Shown piece by piece: positions 49,156-58,247 of a stretch of DNA of 64,000 nucleotides (positions within the stretch are counted from its first letter, which is position 1; every line of letters begins with the position of its first letter). Where the stretch lies: positions 1,811,971 to 1,875,970 of the forward strand of contig NZ_KK211190.1 in the NCBI RefSeq assembly GCF_000620865.1, in the 5' to 3' direction. This DNA comes from Exiguobacterium sibiricum 7-3. GTDB taxonomy: Bacteria > Bacillota > Bacilli > Exiguobacteriales > Exiguobacteriaceae. A model generated the notes under the pieces. It was not told the DNA's origin and searched no databases. It saw nothing but the letters and a program-made list of their open reading frames with translations. Made by a program: the position numbers and the translations under genes.

Positions 49156-50130
49156 ATGGAACTCGGACAACGTTTTTTGGAACGCTTAGATGAAACTGGA
49201 CACTATTTCGTCAATTACCAGGATGGCATTTTAATCGAACTCGCTTTTGATGCTGTCGTCGGGCGTCATTCGACACCTTTTCCTGAGTTGGAGAAGACGG
49301 CTCAGTTTTTGGAAAAGCATCTCCGCTCCCATCAGACGCAAGCCCTGTTGCTTGCTTCAAAAATTCAAGCGTATGACGCGGAACCGTCCGAACGGATCGC
49401 ACCGATGATGTCGATTTATAGTTTTTTTGCGACACATCGACTTATCCATCCGCTCAATGCCTATTCGACCGCTTTGTTGATCAGCCGCTTACAGGCGACC
49501 GATAGCCAACTTGAACGGACCGTCTCGTTGTACCGGCTCTGTAAAACGTCTCACCGGTTCATCGTCTCGCCCCTGCTGATCTCGTTTCTGTTTTTAAACA
49601 GTCTCCGACGGGGCGAAGTATCAACAATCCACGACCAGATTGAATCGTTGTATGACATGTTGAAAAAGCGGTTCGGTCGGTCTCAGCAAACGTATGTCAC
49701 GGCACTCTTATTTGCCTTATTACCGGACGAAGACCATCACCTTTATCTCGATCAACTCATCCAGTCCCGGAATGCCTACCGCAAACACGGGATCCCACTA
49801 TCGTTTCATGCGCTGCTTGCGTTACTTGGTCAACCGGATGCTCACAAAGCAGCGCTCGAACAGTTATCGGACCGTTTGCGACAAAATCCACACTTTAAAT
49901 ACCGTAAGGATTTAGTTTTCCTGACGGCCGTCCGGCTGTATCTTGCCGATCATCCGACGTTACATCAATTGTTTGCTCCATACAATCCGGCTGACTGGAC
50001 GAATTCGACCGATTTCCTTCCCGTTTTCTTGTTCCCGGTCGACTTGACGGATACGTCCCATGCGACAGACGGTGGAATGGCGGACGGCGGATTTGACGGC
50101 GGCGATGGCGGTGGTGGTGGTGGTGATTAA
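49156..50130 (+). CDS. DUF4003-like protein with Gly/Asp-rich tail
   Basis: A 324-residue largely helical protein. The segments SKIQAYDAEPSERIAPMMSIYSFF, RTVSLYRLCKTSHRFIVSPLLISFLFL and FGRSQQTYVTALLFALLPDED resemble the DUF4003 family of unknown function. The last about 25 residues are a low-complexity tail with DGGMADGGFDGGDGGGGGG, unrelated to the folded part and probably exposed. ATG 49156 is preceded by GAGGTG at a proper distance. A strong terminator follows. No catalytic motif is recognised. Confidence 0.7.
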   Translation: MELGQRFLERLDETGHYFVNYQDGILIELAFDAVVGRHSTPFPELEKTAQFLEKHLRSHQTQALLLASKIQAYDAEPSERIAPMMSIYSFFATHRLIHPLNAYSTALLISRLQATDSQLERTVSLYRLCKTSHRFIVSPLLISFLFLNSLRRGEVSTIHDQIESLYDMLKKRFGRSQQTYVTALLFALLPDEDHHLYLDQLIQSRNAYRKHGIPLSFHALLALLGQPDAHKAALEQLSDRLRQNPHFKYRKDLVFLTAVRLYLADHPTLHQLFAPYNPADWTNSTDFLPVFLFPVDLTDTSHATDGGMADGGFDGGDGGGGGGD

Positions 50131-50177
50131 CTTCGTCAATCCAATGCCTCCTTCCGTAAAGGTTTTTTCTTTTAAAA

Positions 50178-50225
50178 AAACAAAACAAGGGAGACGGATT
50201 TTAAAATCCGTCTCCCTTGTTTGTA
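50178..50225. terminator. Bidirectional terminator
   Basis: AAACAAGGGAGACGGATTTT directly followed by its complement AAAATCCGTCTCCCTTGTTT, a perfect 20-bp stem, with A-run and T-rich flanks. Confidence 0.93.
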
Positions 50226-50248
50226 TAAAAAGCGGCGCATAACCCCGA

Positions 50249-50548
50249 TTATTTTTGTTGATCGTCTGCGTCAGACGGTGTAACATCGCCGTCTTCATCT
50301 GCTTCATGGGACAAATCAGGTGCTTCGTCAGACGATGGTTCAGAATCCGGGCGTTCCGTAGTTTCTGAATCCGACGACTTTTCGTTTTGATTGTCAGACT
50401 TCGAAGCTGATTCTTTTGGATGCTCTGATTTTGAATCCGACTCTGTTTGTTCTGCCGTATCCGATTGATCGCGACCTGCGATATCGTCGTTTGTCATGCG
50501 ATTCCCCGATGTAATCGGATCCGTTTCTTTTTCGTGTTGCTCTGACAT
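50249..50548 (-). CDS. Acidic, disordered Ser/Asp-rich protein under a SigB-type promoter
   Basis: A 99-residue protein of low complexity, nearly all Ser, Asp, Glu, Thr, Lys, Gln and Pro, without hydrophobic core (DSKSEHPKESASKSDNQNEK is typical). It has no signal peptide and should be soluble and unfolded. The ATG lies 8 nt after AAAGGGG, and a very good SigB-type promoter stands about 35 bp upstream, which argues strongly that it is a real gene. Its features recall small hydrophilic stress-protectant proteins, but no family is identified. Confidence 0.72.
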   Translation of the reverse strand: MSEQHEKETDPITSGNRMTNDDIAGRDQSDTAEQTESDSKSEHPKESASKSDNQNEKSSDSETTERPDSEPSSDEAPDLSHEADEDGDVTPSDADDQQK

Positions 50549-50582
50549 GGTAACATCCCCTTTGAATCATGATGATTACAGT

Positions 50583-50607
50583 ATTCCCTTACGAGAGACG
50601 GTTAAAC
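50583..50607 (-). promoter_or_regulatory. Candidate SigB promoter for the acidic protein
   Basis: On the minus strand GTTTAA (50602-50607, perfect), 13-bp spacer, GGGAAT (50583-50588, five of six). The -35 overlaps the stop codon of the upstream GGDEF-EAL gene. Confidence 0.75.
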
Positions 50608-52356
50608 ATCCTGAGTATGCGTGGTCTTAGAAAAATCGGCAATCAAGTTCGTGATGGGTTGCGGATGATGCAGATAATGTCCTTGTACATAGAGTTGATC
50701 TCCCAAGGCAATGATTTGCCGGAATTGAGCGCTTGTTTCGACTTCTTGAATGACAAGCGCGATTCCAAGTGCCTGCGTCAACGAATAAACAGACTGCACC
50801 ATCGACTGTTCGAGTTGATTTTGAACGAGACGCCGTGTAAAGATTGGATCTAATTTGACGGATTGCACCGGCAAACGGAGTAAGGAATTGAGGGAAGCAT
50901 AATGACTCCCAAAATGATCGACACTCAGACGATAGCCCGCCCGGCGTAACAGTTCCAAACGCTCGATGACTTTTCGTTTTCCGATTTGCAGCACTTCTTC
51001 CCGAATTTCAAGCACGATCCGGTCTTGCTTAAACGTCGCGCACTTCGAAAATTGTAACAGATCGGCGAGCATCGTATCCGACTTGAACTGACTCGCTGAA
51101 AGATTAATGGAAATCGTCACGGGACGTCCTAACTCCGTCTCTAACCGGACACTGTCTGAAAGTGCCTGTGCAATCGTAAAATGTCCGATTTGACCAAACT
51201 TACCTGTTCGTTCCGCAATCGGGATGAAGTCGACCGGACTGACGAATCCGAGGACCGGATGATTCCAGCGGAGTAGCGCTTCGACAGCAACCGTCTCTCC
51301 AAGTTTTGCATTAAAGATCCGTTGGTAATACAATTCGAACTGGCCACGTTCCAACGCCTGCTCCAATTCTTGTTCCAACACCTGGTTAAACGGATGTTGT
51401 TCGACCTCTCGTTGTTGATCCACAAATAAGATACCTGCTTTACCATCCAGCTTGACTTGTTGCATTAAAGCTTCAGCCGCATAGACTTGTGTCTGCCGGT
51501 TCATATGGTCGCCTGTCAACAAACTGACTCCGGATGAGGCTGTCAGATGAATCGGCTCATCTGCGAGACCTGTGAGCGGCCGCTCGATCGCTTCAATGAC
51601 GGCTTCCGCAAAGACCCGGCCCTGCTCTGAAAAATCGGCTTGTTCGAACGGAGCTAAAATGATGAATTCGTTTCCATCCATCCGTCCGACGACATGTTCC
51701 GGAATCGCTGCATACTTCAACCGTGAGGCGATTTCCTGAAGCACCTGGTTTCCGATCCGGTATCCATACTTTGCATTAATCGAATGAAAGTTATCGAGAT
51801 TGAGTACCATCAAAAAGGTAGGATGACTGGATACACTCGAAATCAGACGATTCATGTATCGTTCGTTATAGACGTCGGTCAATGCATCCTTGATCACATA
51901 GGTCTCGACACTGATGGATTTACTGATGATATCGGCATAACTTTCAATCATCTCTAAATCCGTTTCACTGAACTCATACGGTTGATCGTCAAAAGCACAC
52001 AACGTCCCGATTTTCTCATTGTTCGCATTTTTAATCGCGACACCTAAAAAGCTTCCGTTCCCAAGCGATTGAGTGACCGGATGGTGACTCGTCATCGGAT
52101 TCGCTAATAATTCATTGATTTGAATTTTTCCGTCCGTCTCATCGATGACTAATTTACAAAGAACATGTTGAAAGATATGAGTTGTTCCTTCTTCAATCAG
52201 TTCTTTTCCCTGATTGATCGCCTTGACGATGAAATTACTGTTTAAATCATTTAATGCAAAAAACAGCGTGTTGACGCCGATTTTTTCACTCAATTGATTT
52301 AAGATATCTTCGACAAGCGGGTGTAGGGCTTCATATCGCATTTGCGAGTTATCCAC
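50602..52356 (-). CDS. GAF-GGDEF-EAL protein with degenerate active sites
   Basis: A 584-residue soluble signalling protein: GAF domain (about 15-150), GGDEF (155-315) and EAL (325-565). The GGDEF motif is changed to RMDGNEF, so cyclase activity is unlikely. The EAL domain keeps VEALLRW, NLSASQF, VLEIREE and KLDP, but the metal-binding DDFG is SVDHFG and the AEGVE motif is IQEVE, so the second Asp and the catalytic Glu are missing. It probably binds c-di-GMP or GTP without turnover, or acts through protein contacts (inference). The start is GTG 52356 with AAAGGAG before it. It follows the histidine kinase gene by 21 bp. Confidence 0.86.
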   Translation of the reverse strand: MDNSQMRYEALHPLVEDILNQLSEKIGVNTLFFALNDLNSNFIVKAINQGKELIEEGTTHIFQHVLCKLVIDETDGKIQINELLANPMTSHHPVTQSLGNGSFLGVAIKNANNEKIGTLCAFDDQPYEFSETDLEMIESYADIISKSISVETYVIKDALTDVYNERYMNRLISSVSSHPTFLMVLNLDNFHSINAKYGYRIGNQVLQEIASRLKYAAIPEHVVGRMDGNEFIILAPFEQADFSEQGRVFAEAVIEAIERPLTGLADEPIHLTASSGVSLLTGDHMNRQTQVYAAEALMQQVKLDGKAGILFVDQQREVEQHPFNQVLEQELEQALERGQFELYYQRIFNAKLGETVAVEALLRWNHPVLGFVSPVDFIPIAERTGKFGQIGHFTIAQALSDSVRLETELGRPVTISINLSASQFKSDTMLADLLQFSKCATFKQDRIVLEIREEVLQIGKRKVIERLELLRRAGYRLSVDHFGSHYASLNSLLRLPVQSVKLDPIFTRRLVQNQLEQSMVQSVYSLTQALGIALVIQEVETSAQFRQIIALGDQLYVQGHYLHHPQPITNLIADFSKTTHTQDV

Positions 52357-52377
52357 GTGTTGTCTCTCCTTTCCTGC

Positions 52378-54021
52378 TTAGTCCTCTGCCGCTTCGACCG
52401 AAAATTGAAGCGTAAACGTACTGCCTTTTCCTTCTTCCGACTGTACGGCAATTGATCCGCCGTGGTCCATGACAATCATCCGGCAAATGGCCAGGCCAAG
52501 ACCCGTCCCGCCAATTTTCCGCGTATCCGAGTTATCGGCCCGGTAAAATTTATCAAATACAAAAGGTAATGCTTTTTCAGGAATCCCGATCCCTTCATCC
52601 TCAATCGTTAAGACTATGTGGGGGCCCTTCACTCGACCGCGGACTTGAATCGTTCCTCCGTCAGGCGAATATTTGATGGCATTCATGATTAAGTTCGTGA
52701 AGAGCTGTTTCATTTTCTCTTCGCTGGCCGTCAATTGATAATCCCCCGCCTCAAACATTACCCGAATCCGGTGTTTGCTGCTCGCAAGCTCGAACATCGG
52801 GCGCATCTCATAGACCAGCTTTTTAAGGTCAAGCCGTTTTTTGACGATACCTTGTGAAATATCCTCACCTTTTTGGATTTCCAGAATATCATCAATCAAC
52901 TCTGCCAGACGGACCGTCTCAGAATGAATCGTCTCAAGATATTTTTTTTGACGTGGCCCGTCAAGTGAACGGCGCATCAACAGTTCCGTAAAACCCATGA
53001 TGGACGAAAGTGGTGTCCGGAGTTCATGGGAAACAATCGAGACGAATTCCGACTGCTTCAAATCCAACTCTTTTTCTTTCGTGACATCACGCAAGACGAG
53101 CATCATTCCCCACTCGACATTCGCAATCGCGATTCGTTCCGCATAGGCACTCAATAACAGATTCCCACGAAAAGCCGACAATTCAATCGTCTCTCCCGGA
53201 ATCTCACCATTCATCAACTGACCGATATAGTCATGCAGCGCATCCGGCTGATCGACATGCTCGAATAAGGAAGTCGCCCGTTCATACGCATGGCGGAATC
53301 CTTGGGATTGGCTGACGAGTTTTGGCGGAAACATGTTCAACAACGCCTGATTGGCGTAAATCTGTTCCCCGCTGCTTTCGATATATAATACCGCTTCCCG
53401 GATCGAATCGAGTAATTGGTAGGTCTTGATTTTTTCATGCTCCATTTGATGGAACAATAGGTGACGTTCGAGCGTCATCCCGAGTTTTCGTGACAAATCC
53501 AGAATATCCCCGACCTGTTCCAAGTTGAACTGCTCGAACGGATGTTTGAGGTAGATGACACCAACGACACCTCCGTTACTTGGTGACTGGACAGGAATTG
53601 CGGATTCATAGATCCTCTCTGCCAAAGGGAGTTGAACCGATTTGCGCATGACAAAAGCGCGGCGCAACACAGAATACTGATCCAAATCCTTTTCGATCAA
53701 TTCAATGTCTTCCACACCTTGCGTCACAAGGTGGCTCAATTGTTCCCGGCGATATAACAGAATCGCCCCCTCTTCAAGATCGACGAGCTGAAGTAATTTA
53801 ACAAGCAACGTCTCACAGGCCGACTCGACGTTTTGAGTCGCCAATGCTTCCATGATTTCATTGCGGTGTTTCAATTTATGTTCAACTTCCGCCAAGTCCT
53901 GTGTCAGTTGACCAATCCGTTGACGGTCGGTCGTCTGCAACGTCTTGACAGGAAATGGACTGGTCTTCAGACGGTACGGTCTCGTCTTTTTTTCCGGACG
54001 ATATCGAACAATTTTTTTCAA
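52378..54021 (-). CDS. Soluble sensor histidine kinase (GAF-PAS-HisKA-HATPase)
   Basis: A 547-residue kinase without membrane segments. After a very basic N-terminus (KKIVRYRPEKKTRPYR) come a coiled coil, a GAF domain (about 60-195), a PAS domain (200-315), the H-box VSIVSHELRTPLSS with the phosphorylated His near 332, and the ATP domain with LIMNAIKYSPDGG (N), DEGIGIPE (G1), FDKFYRAD (F) and GGTGLGLAI (G2). The start is TTG 54021 with GGAGG 7 nt before it; the ATG further upstream lacks a site. No response regulator is encoded nearby; the gene shares an operon with the GGDEF-EAL-like protein. Confidence 0.86.
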   Translation of the reverse strand: MKKIVRYRPEKKTRPYRLKTSPFPVKTLQTTDRQRIGQLTQDLAEVEHKLKHRNEIMEALATQNVESACETLLVKLLQLVDLEEGAILLYRREQLSHLVTQGVEDIELIEKDLDQYSVLRRAFVMRKSVQLPLAERIYESAIPVQSPSNGGVVGVIYLKHPFEQFNLEQVGDILDLSRKLGMTLERHLLFHQMEHEKIKTYQLLDSIREAVLYIESSGEQIYANQALLNMFPPKLVSQSQGFRHAYERATSLFEHVDQPDALHDYIGQLMNGEIPGETIELSAFRGNLLLSAYAERIAIANVEWGMMLVLRDVTKEKELDLKQSEFVSIVSHELRTPLSSIMGFTELLMRRSLDGPRQKKYLETIHSETVRLAELIDDILEIQKGEDISQGIVKKRLDLKKLVYEMRPMFELASSKHRIRVMFEAGDYQLTASEEKMKQLFTNLIMNAIKYSPDGGTIQVRGRVKGPHIVLTIEDEGIGIPEKALPFVFDKFYRADNSDTRKIGGTGLGLAICRMIVMDHGGSIAVQSEEGKGSTFTLQFSVEAAED

Positions 54022-54099
54022 TGGTCTTCCTCCTTCCGATTCGTGCATTCATGTCTAGAATTATAACACGAGATTTTAAATTTCCGTTGCGCATTTGAC

Positions 54100-54540
54100 T
54101 TAAAAACGCGATGTTGTCCCGGTTAACAAACGTTTAAATGCCTGTTCGAACGCCACATCTTCCTGCCGCGTCCGTTTTTTCGGTCCCTTCGTCCGGCCAC
54201 CCGCTCGTCGGATTTCTTGACCGACATGTCGTGTATGTAAAAGAAAATCGATATTTTCATTCGTAAAAATCCGGCCATTCTGATCGACGGCTCGTCCGTT
54301 GCGGGCAAGAGCCAGAGCTGCCAGACCGTAATCCTGGGTAACGACGATGTCACCCGGTGCCATCCGGTTGACGATGGCAAAGTCGACGGCGTCCGCACCT
54401 TGACCAATCGTGATGGTCGTCGCCCCTTCCCGATTGAACTGATGTGCCGTATCACAGACTAAAAACACCTCATACCCTCTGCTCAATCGAATCGTCAAAT
54501 CGACGACCGGACAGCCGTCCGCATCGATCCATATCTTCAT
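54100..54540 (-). CDS. YaiI/YqxD family (UPF0178) protein
   Basis: A 146-residue protein of the UPF0178 family, related to PIN-like nucleases. Conserved parts are the start KIWIDADGCPVVDL, GADAVDFAIVNRMAPGDIVVTQDYGLAALALA, and GGRTKGPKKRTRQED near the end. The acidic residues D6, D8 and the QDYGLA Asp may form a metal site, which suggests a nuclease, but activity is unproven. It is transcribed divergently from the ABC exporter. Confidence 0.88.
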   Translation of the reverse strand: MKIWIDADGCPVVDLTIRLSRGYEVFLVCDTAHQFNREGATTITIGQGADAVDFAIVNRMAPGDIVVTQDYGLAALALARNGRAVDQNGRIFTNENIDFLLHTRHVGQEIRRAGGRTKGPKKRTRQEDVAFEQAFKRLLTGTTSRF

Positions 54541-54670
54541 GTCACGTCACTCCTTCTTTTGTTCTCTTTCATTCAGTTTCCGTGACGACTGGAATCACTG
54601 TCAAGTCGATCACTCGAAGTTGACCGTAACTGCCGTAGAACCGACAATAGAAAGGAAAGGATGTGCCAAA

Positions 54671-56419
54671 GTGAAACCTGCAACATTTACCTCATTTTTA
54701 TCCTTACTGAAGAAAAGCGAACCACCGGTCGGACTGCTGTCGGCAGCCGTGACGGTTTCAATCATCCAGGCCCTCGCTGCCTTGATGATTCCCTGGTTCT
54801 TGAAATCCTTGATCGACAACTTTTCCATCGATCAGGTGACACCGGGCTTGATTGCCCTCTTCATCACGGTCTTCATCGTCCAGATGATCAGCAATGCTTT
54901 TTCCATCTACTGGTTGCAAGTCGCCGGGCAACGAATCGTCGCCAACTTACGGACGATGTTATGGAAACACTTGCTAGCTTTACCCATTCCCTTCTATGAC
55001 GAAACGAAGTCGGGTGAACTCGTCTCACGTCTCAATAACGATGCAACCACCTTACAACAGTTATTATCGGAGCAACTTGTTCGTCTCTTAACCTCAATCG
55101 TCTCGATTGTCGGCGCGATTACGATTTTATTTTTCCTCGACTGGCAAATGACGCTCGTCATGGTCATCGCCGTCCCGTTGACGTTATTGATCATCATTCC
55201 GCTTGTCCGGAAACTGCATCAGATTTCACGGGAAACGCAAAAAGAGCTCGCCGGATTATCGGGATTTTTTGCGGAAATGCTTGGTGAAGTACGCTTGGTC
55301 AAATCACAGGCGACAGAAACCTATGAAATGGACCGTGGAAAAACGCGGATTGAACATCTGTTTGGCTTCGGCGTGAAAGAAGGTAAGATTCAAGCCATTT
55401 TACTGCCGGTCTTCAACGTCGCCCTGACCTCGATGCTGATCGTCATCATCAGTTTCGGCGCTTACCGCGTCTCGACGAACCAGATTACGGCAGGTGAACT
55501 CGTTGCCTTTTCGTTATACCTGTTTCAAATCATGACACCGCTCGTGACGATGACCGAGTTCGTCTCAAAATTACAGAAAGCGCGCGGGGCAACGGAACGG
55601 ATTTCTGAACTGCTCGAAGAACAACCGGAACAGGACGGTACCCGGCAGGTCGAGCGTCCGTTTGCAGCCGTTCATTTTAATCACTTGTCGTTCGGCTATG
55701 ACGACACGACATTGTTGCACGACGTCACCTTCTCCTTGCCGCGTGGTCAAACGACGGCGATCGTCGGTCCGAGCGGCTCCGGTAAATCAACGTTGTTCGC
55801 CCTGCTCGAACGCTTTTATCTGCCGACGAATGGTCAAATCGAGCTCGGCCGTCATGCGATTGATCAGTTTGAGCTCGCGAGCTGGCGGAATGCCATCGGC
55901 TACGTTGCACAGGACTCGCCTGTCTTGTCCGGAACAATCCGCGACAACCTGTTATATGGCTTGACGCAACAGGTCACGGAACAACAAATCCGGGACGCTG
56001 CCGAAATGGCGAATGCCGATGAATTCATTTCTTCGTTTACGCTCGGATATGATACGGAAATCGGCGAACGGGGTGTCAAACTGTCAGGTGGTCAACGGCA
56101 ACGGATTGCGATTGCCCGGGCCCTCCTGCGGGATCCGGAATTGTTATTGCTCGACGAAGCGACCTCGAGTCTCGATTCGGAATCGGAACGGGTCGTGCAG
56201 GAAGCGCTCGAACGGCTGATGGAGGGACGGACGACGTTTGTCATCGCCCATCGTCTCGCGACAGTCCGGCACGCGGATCAAATCGTCGTTCTCGAACAAG
56301 GGCGTGTTTCCGGAATCGGAACACATGACACCCTCGTCGAGACAAATGTTTTGTATAATAAACTCGTAACGCAACAATTCATCGGTCAAACCGAAACGAC
56401 CAGGGGGAGTAACAGATGA
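54671..56419 (+). CDS. ABC multidrug exporter (BmrA/LmrA-like, fused membrane and ATPase domains)
   Basis: A 582-residue half-transporter that works as a homodimer exporting lipophilic compounds. Six helices fill residues 20-310, with the intracellular loop QVAGQRIVANLRTMLWKHLLALPIPFYDETKSGELVSRL. The ATPase domain has GPSGSGKSTLFALLERF, LSGGQRQRIAIARALL and LLLLDEATSSLD, and the H-loop VIAHRL. The start is GTG 54671, preceded by AAAGGATG; the longer upstream frame contains no membrane-type sequence. It overlaps the following dehydrogenase gene by 4 bp, so the two are co-expressed. The size fits BmrA (589). Confidence 0.88.
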   Translation: MKPATFTSFLSLLKKSEPPVGLLSAAVTVSIIQALAALMIPWFLKSLIDNFSIDQVTPGLIALFITVFIVQMISNAFSIYWLQVAGQRIVANLRTMLWKHLLALPIPFYDETKSGELVSRLNNDATTLQQLLSEQLVRLLTSIVSIVGAITILFFLDWQMTLVMVIAVPLTLLIIIPLVRKLHQISRETQKELAGLSGFFAEMLGEVRLVKSQATETYEMDRGKTRIEHLFGFGVKEGKIQAILLPVFNVALTSMLIVIISFGAYRVSTNQITAGELVAFSLYLFQIMTPLVTMTEFVSKLQKARGATERISELLEEQPEQDGTRQVERPFAAVHFNHLSFGYDDTTLLHDVTFSLPRGQTTAIVGPSGSGKSTLFALLERFYLPTNGQIELGRHAIDQFELASWRNAIGYVAQDSPVLSGTIRDNLLYGLTQQVTEQQIRDAAEMANADEFISSFTLGYDTEIGERGVKLSGGQRQRIAIARALLRDPELLLLDEATSSLDSESERVVQEALERLMEGRTTFVIAHRLATVRHADQIVVLEQGRVSGIGTHDTLVETNVLYNKLVTQQFIGQTETTRGSNR

Positions 56420-57297
56420 CAAAAACAATTGGTTTCATCGGACTGGGTGTCATGGGTCAAGGCATGGTCCGCAACTTATTAAAAGCCGGCTTTTCCGTCA
56501 AAGGCTATAACCGGACAAAAGAAAAAGGTTTGCCGCTTGAACAGGACGGCGCCGTGATCGTCGATACGATTCAGGAAGCCGTGACGGATGTTGATGTCAT
56601 CATTTCAATCGTCGGTTATCCGCAAGACGTCGAACAGATTTACTTGGCAGACGACGGGATTTTAGCATCCGCTAATCCAGGGACAATCGTCATCGATATG
56701 ACGACATCGAGTCCGGCGCTCGCCATCCGGATTGCCGAACAAGCGGCACAAAACGGTCTTTCTGCTCTTGATGCGCCGGTCACCGGCGGCGATCTCGGAG
56801 CAAAAAACGGCACACTTGCCATCCTCGCAGGTGGCGACGAAGACGCGTTTAACACCGTTCGGCCGTTGTTTGAAGCGATGGGGAAATCGATTGCCCGCTT
56901 CGGAGGTCCGGGACAAGGACAATCGGCTAAGCTTGCCAATCAGATTGCGATTGCCGGATCCATGATCGGGACAGCTGAAATGTTGCTGTTCGTCACGAAA
57001 TCCGGCATTGATCCGACGCAGTTCGTCGAGACAATCAAAAGCGGTTCGGCCGGCAGCTGGTCACTCGAAAACCTGATTCCGCGTGTCATCGCCGAGAACT
57101 ATTCACCTGGTTTCTTCGTCAAACATTTTATTAAAGATATGAACCTGGCGCTCGAACGGGCTGAAGAGATGGGGATTGCGACACCGGGACTGGCTCTCGT
57201 CAAAAACTTATATGAGGAGCTGGCAGCATCCGGTCATGCCGAATCCGGTACACAAGCCCTTTACTTGCTGTTAAAAGAAAAAACACCGTCGCGTTAA
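56416..57297 (+). CDS. 3-hydroxyisobutyrate-dehydrogenase-family oxidoreductase (YkwC-like)
   Basis: A 293-residue beta-hydroxyacid dehydrogenase. The NAD(P) loop is GFIGLGVMGQGMVRNLLKAGF, the substrate loop DAPVTGGDLGAKNGTLAILAGG, and the catalytic lysine lies in GQGQSAKLANQIAIAG. KHFIKDMNLALERAEEMG is also characteristic. The subgroup with GLGVMGQGM and the Bacillus YkwC protein have unassigned substrates; succinic semialdehyde, hydroxyisobutyrate or tartronate semialdehyde are possible. The ATG at 56416 overlaps the ABC exporter stop (ATGA). Confidence 0.87.
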   Translation: MTKTIGFIGLGVMGQGMVRNLLKAGFSVKGYNRTKEKGLPLEQDGAVIVDTIQEAVTDVDVIISIVGYPQDVEQIYLADDGILASANPGTIVIDMTTSSPALAIRIAEQAAQNGLSALDAPVTGGDLGAKNGTLAILAGGDEDAFNTVRPLFEAMGKSIARFGGPGQGQSAKLANQIAIAGSMIGTAEMLLFVTKSGIDPTQFVETIKSGSAGSWSLENLIPRVIAENYSPGFFVKHFIKDMNLALERAEEMGIATPGLALVKNLYEELAASGHAESGTQALYLLLKEKTPSR

Positions 57298-57309
57298 GGA
57301 ACGGCACGA

Positions 57310-57358
57310 CAAAACGAGTCTGATCTACCCGATGAAGGGTGGATCAGACTCGTTTTTT
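57310..57358. terminator. Bidirectional terminator
   Basis: AAAACGAGTCTGATC / GATCAGACTCGTTTT with an inner TACCC-GATGA-AGGGTG part, followed by T-run. It abuts the stop codon of the converging DUF975 gene. Confidence 0.92.
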
Positions 57359-57996
57359 TACGCGGAACGTGTTGCTGTCTGTTGCTCTTTTTTTAATTGC
57401 TCATAGAAATGCGCCATCGTCGTATCAAAGTACGGTGTCAGCAGGACAACGCCGACGGTACTGAGTAACGCGAGAATCCCCCAAAGGATGAAACTGAGAT
57501 ACAGTTTCGCGAGACGCCATTTATGCCCTCGCATCATCCGTCGGCTTTCGCCAAGAACTTGGACAAACGACAAATCCGGTCGATCAACTAATAAAAACGG
57601 CACCAAACGGTACATCAGATAAAAGAAAATCGCTGGAAGGATTAAAAAAGATCCGATGTAAACGAGCAGCGTCACCAGTGTATAGGTTGCCATCGTCTTC
57701 AGGTAGAAACGGATTGAAGCAAACCCTTCAAATAACGTCCCGATACCGGCTGATTCCCCACGGACGAATCGTAAATAGGCAATCGTCCGTCCAAGCGTGA
57801 CGGGTGACAGCACAATCGTCACGACGATGTTCAGGGCGACGAACCGTAACATACTGTCGAGATTATCCTGGTCAAACGACATCCGGCTGGCAGCCAGTGC
57901 AAAGATGACGAAATAGATGATTGAGATACTCAGCCCCGTCAGCCACTTCCCTTTTAATGTTGCAAGTGCAGCTTGTTTGTACTGTAAATTTGTCAT
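57358..57996 (-). CDS. DUF975-family membrane protein
   Basis: A 212-residue integral membrane protein with five to six hydrophobic segments (for instance GLSISIIYFVIFALAASR, FVALNIVVTIVLSPVTLG, TLVTLLVYIGSFLILPAIFFYLMYRLVPFLLVD). The segment after it, FVQVLGESRRMMRGHKWRLAKLYLSFI, is the conserved S-x-x-M-x-G-x-K-x-x-x-F loop of DUF975/DUF2189-type proteins. Function unknown. The stop codon is part of the terminator stem region, an unusually tight arrangement. The C-terminus is polar and Lys/Glu-rich. Confidence 0.8.
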   Translation of the reverse strand: MTNLQYKQAALATLKGKWLTGLSISIIYFVIFALAASRMSFDQDNLDSMLRFVALNIVVTIVLSPVTLGRTIAYLRFVRGESAGIGTLFEGFASIRFYLKTMATYTLVTLLVYIGSFLILPAIFFYLMYRLVPFLLVDRPDLSFVQVLGESRRMMRGHKWRLAKLYLSFILWGILALLSTVGVVLLTPYFDTTMAHFYEQLKKEQQTATRSA

Positions 57997-58171
57997 GAGA
58001 TACTCCTTTGTCTTTCAACTTTCCTGTTTTAGTGTACCGTAGTCTGCTTTGAAAAAATAGCAATCATCCCCTTGTAACGCTAAAGATGTGAAGATTTTTG
58101 GGCAACTGTGATAATTGGATTCCTTTCTCTTCTTAAAAGAGTGATGCAACTGAAACCACTTTTTCTTCAAC

Positions 58172-58213
58172 ATAAAAAAAGAGGAACAGATTCAAATCTG
58201 CCCTCATTCCTCA
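58172..58213 (-). terminator. Intrinsic terminator of the DeoR-cutC operon
   Basis: An outer GAGGAA / TTCCTC stem holds an inner perfect CAGATT-CA-AATCTG hairpin; the minus strand continues with TTTTTTTATG. Confidence 0.75.
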
Positions 58214-58247
58214 TAATGTTGACTGTCGCGCCAACGAATGACTTTGA

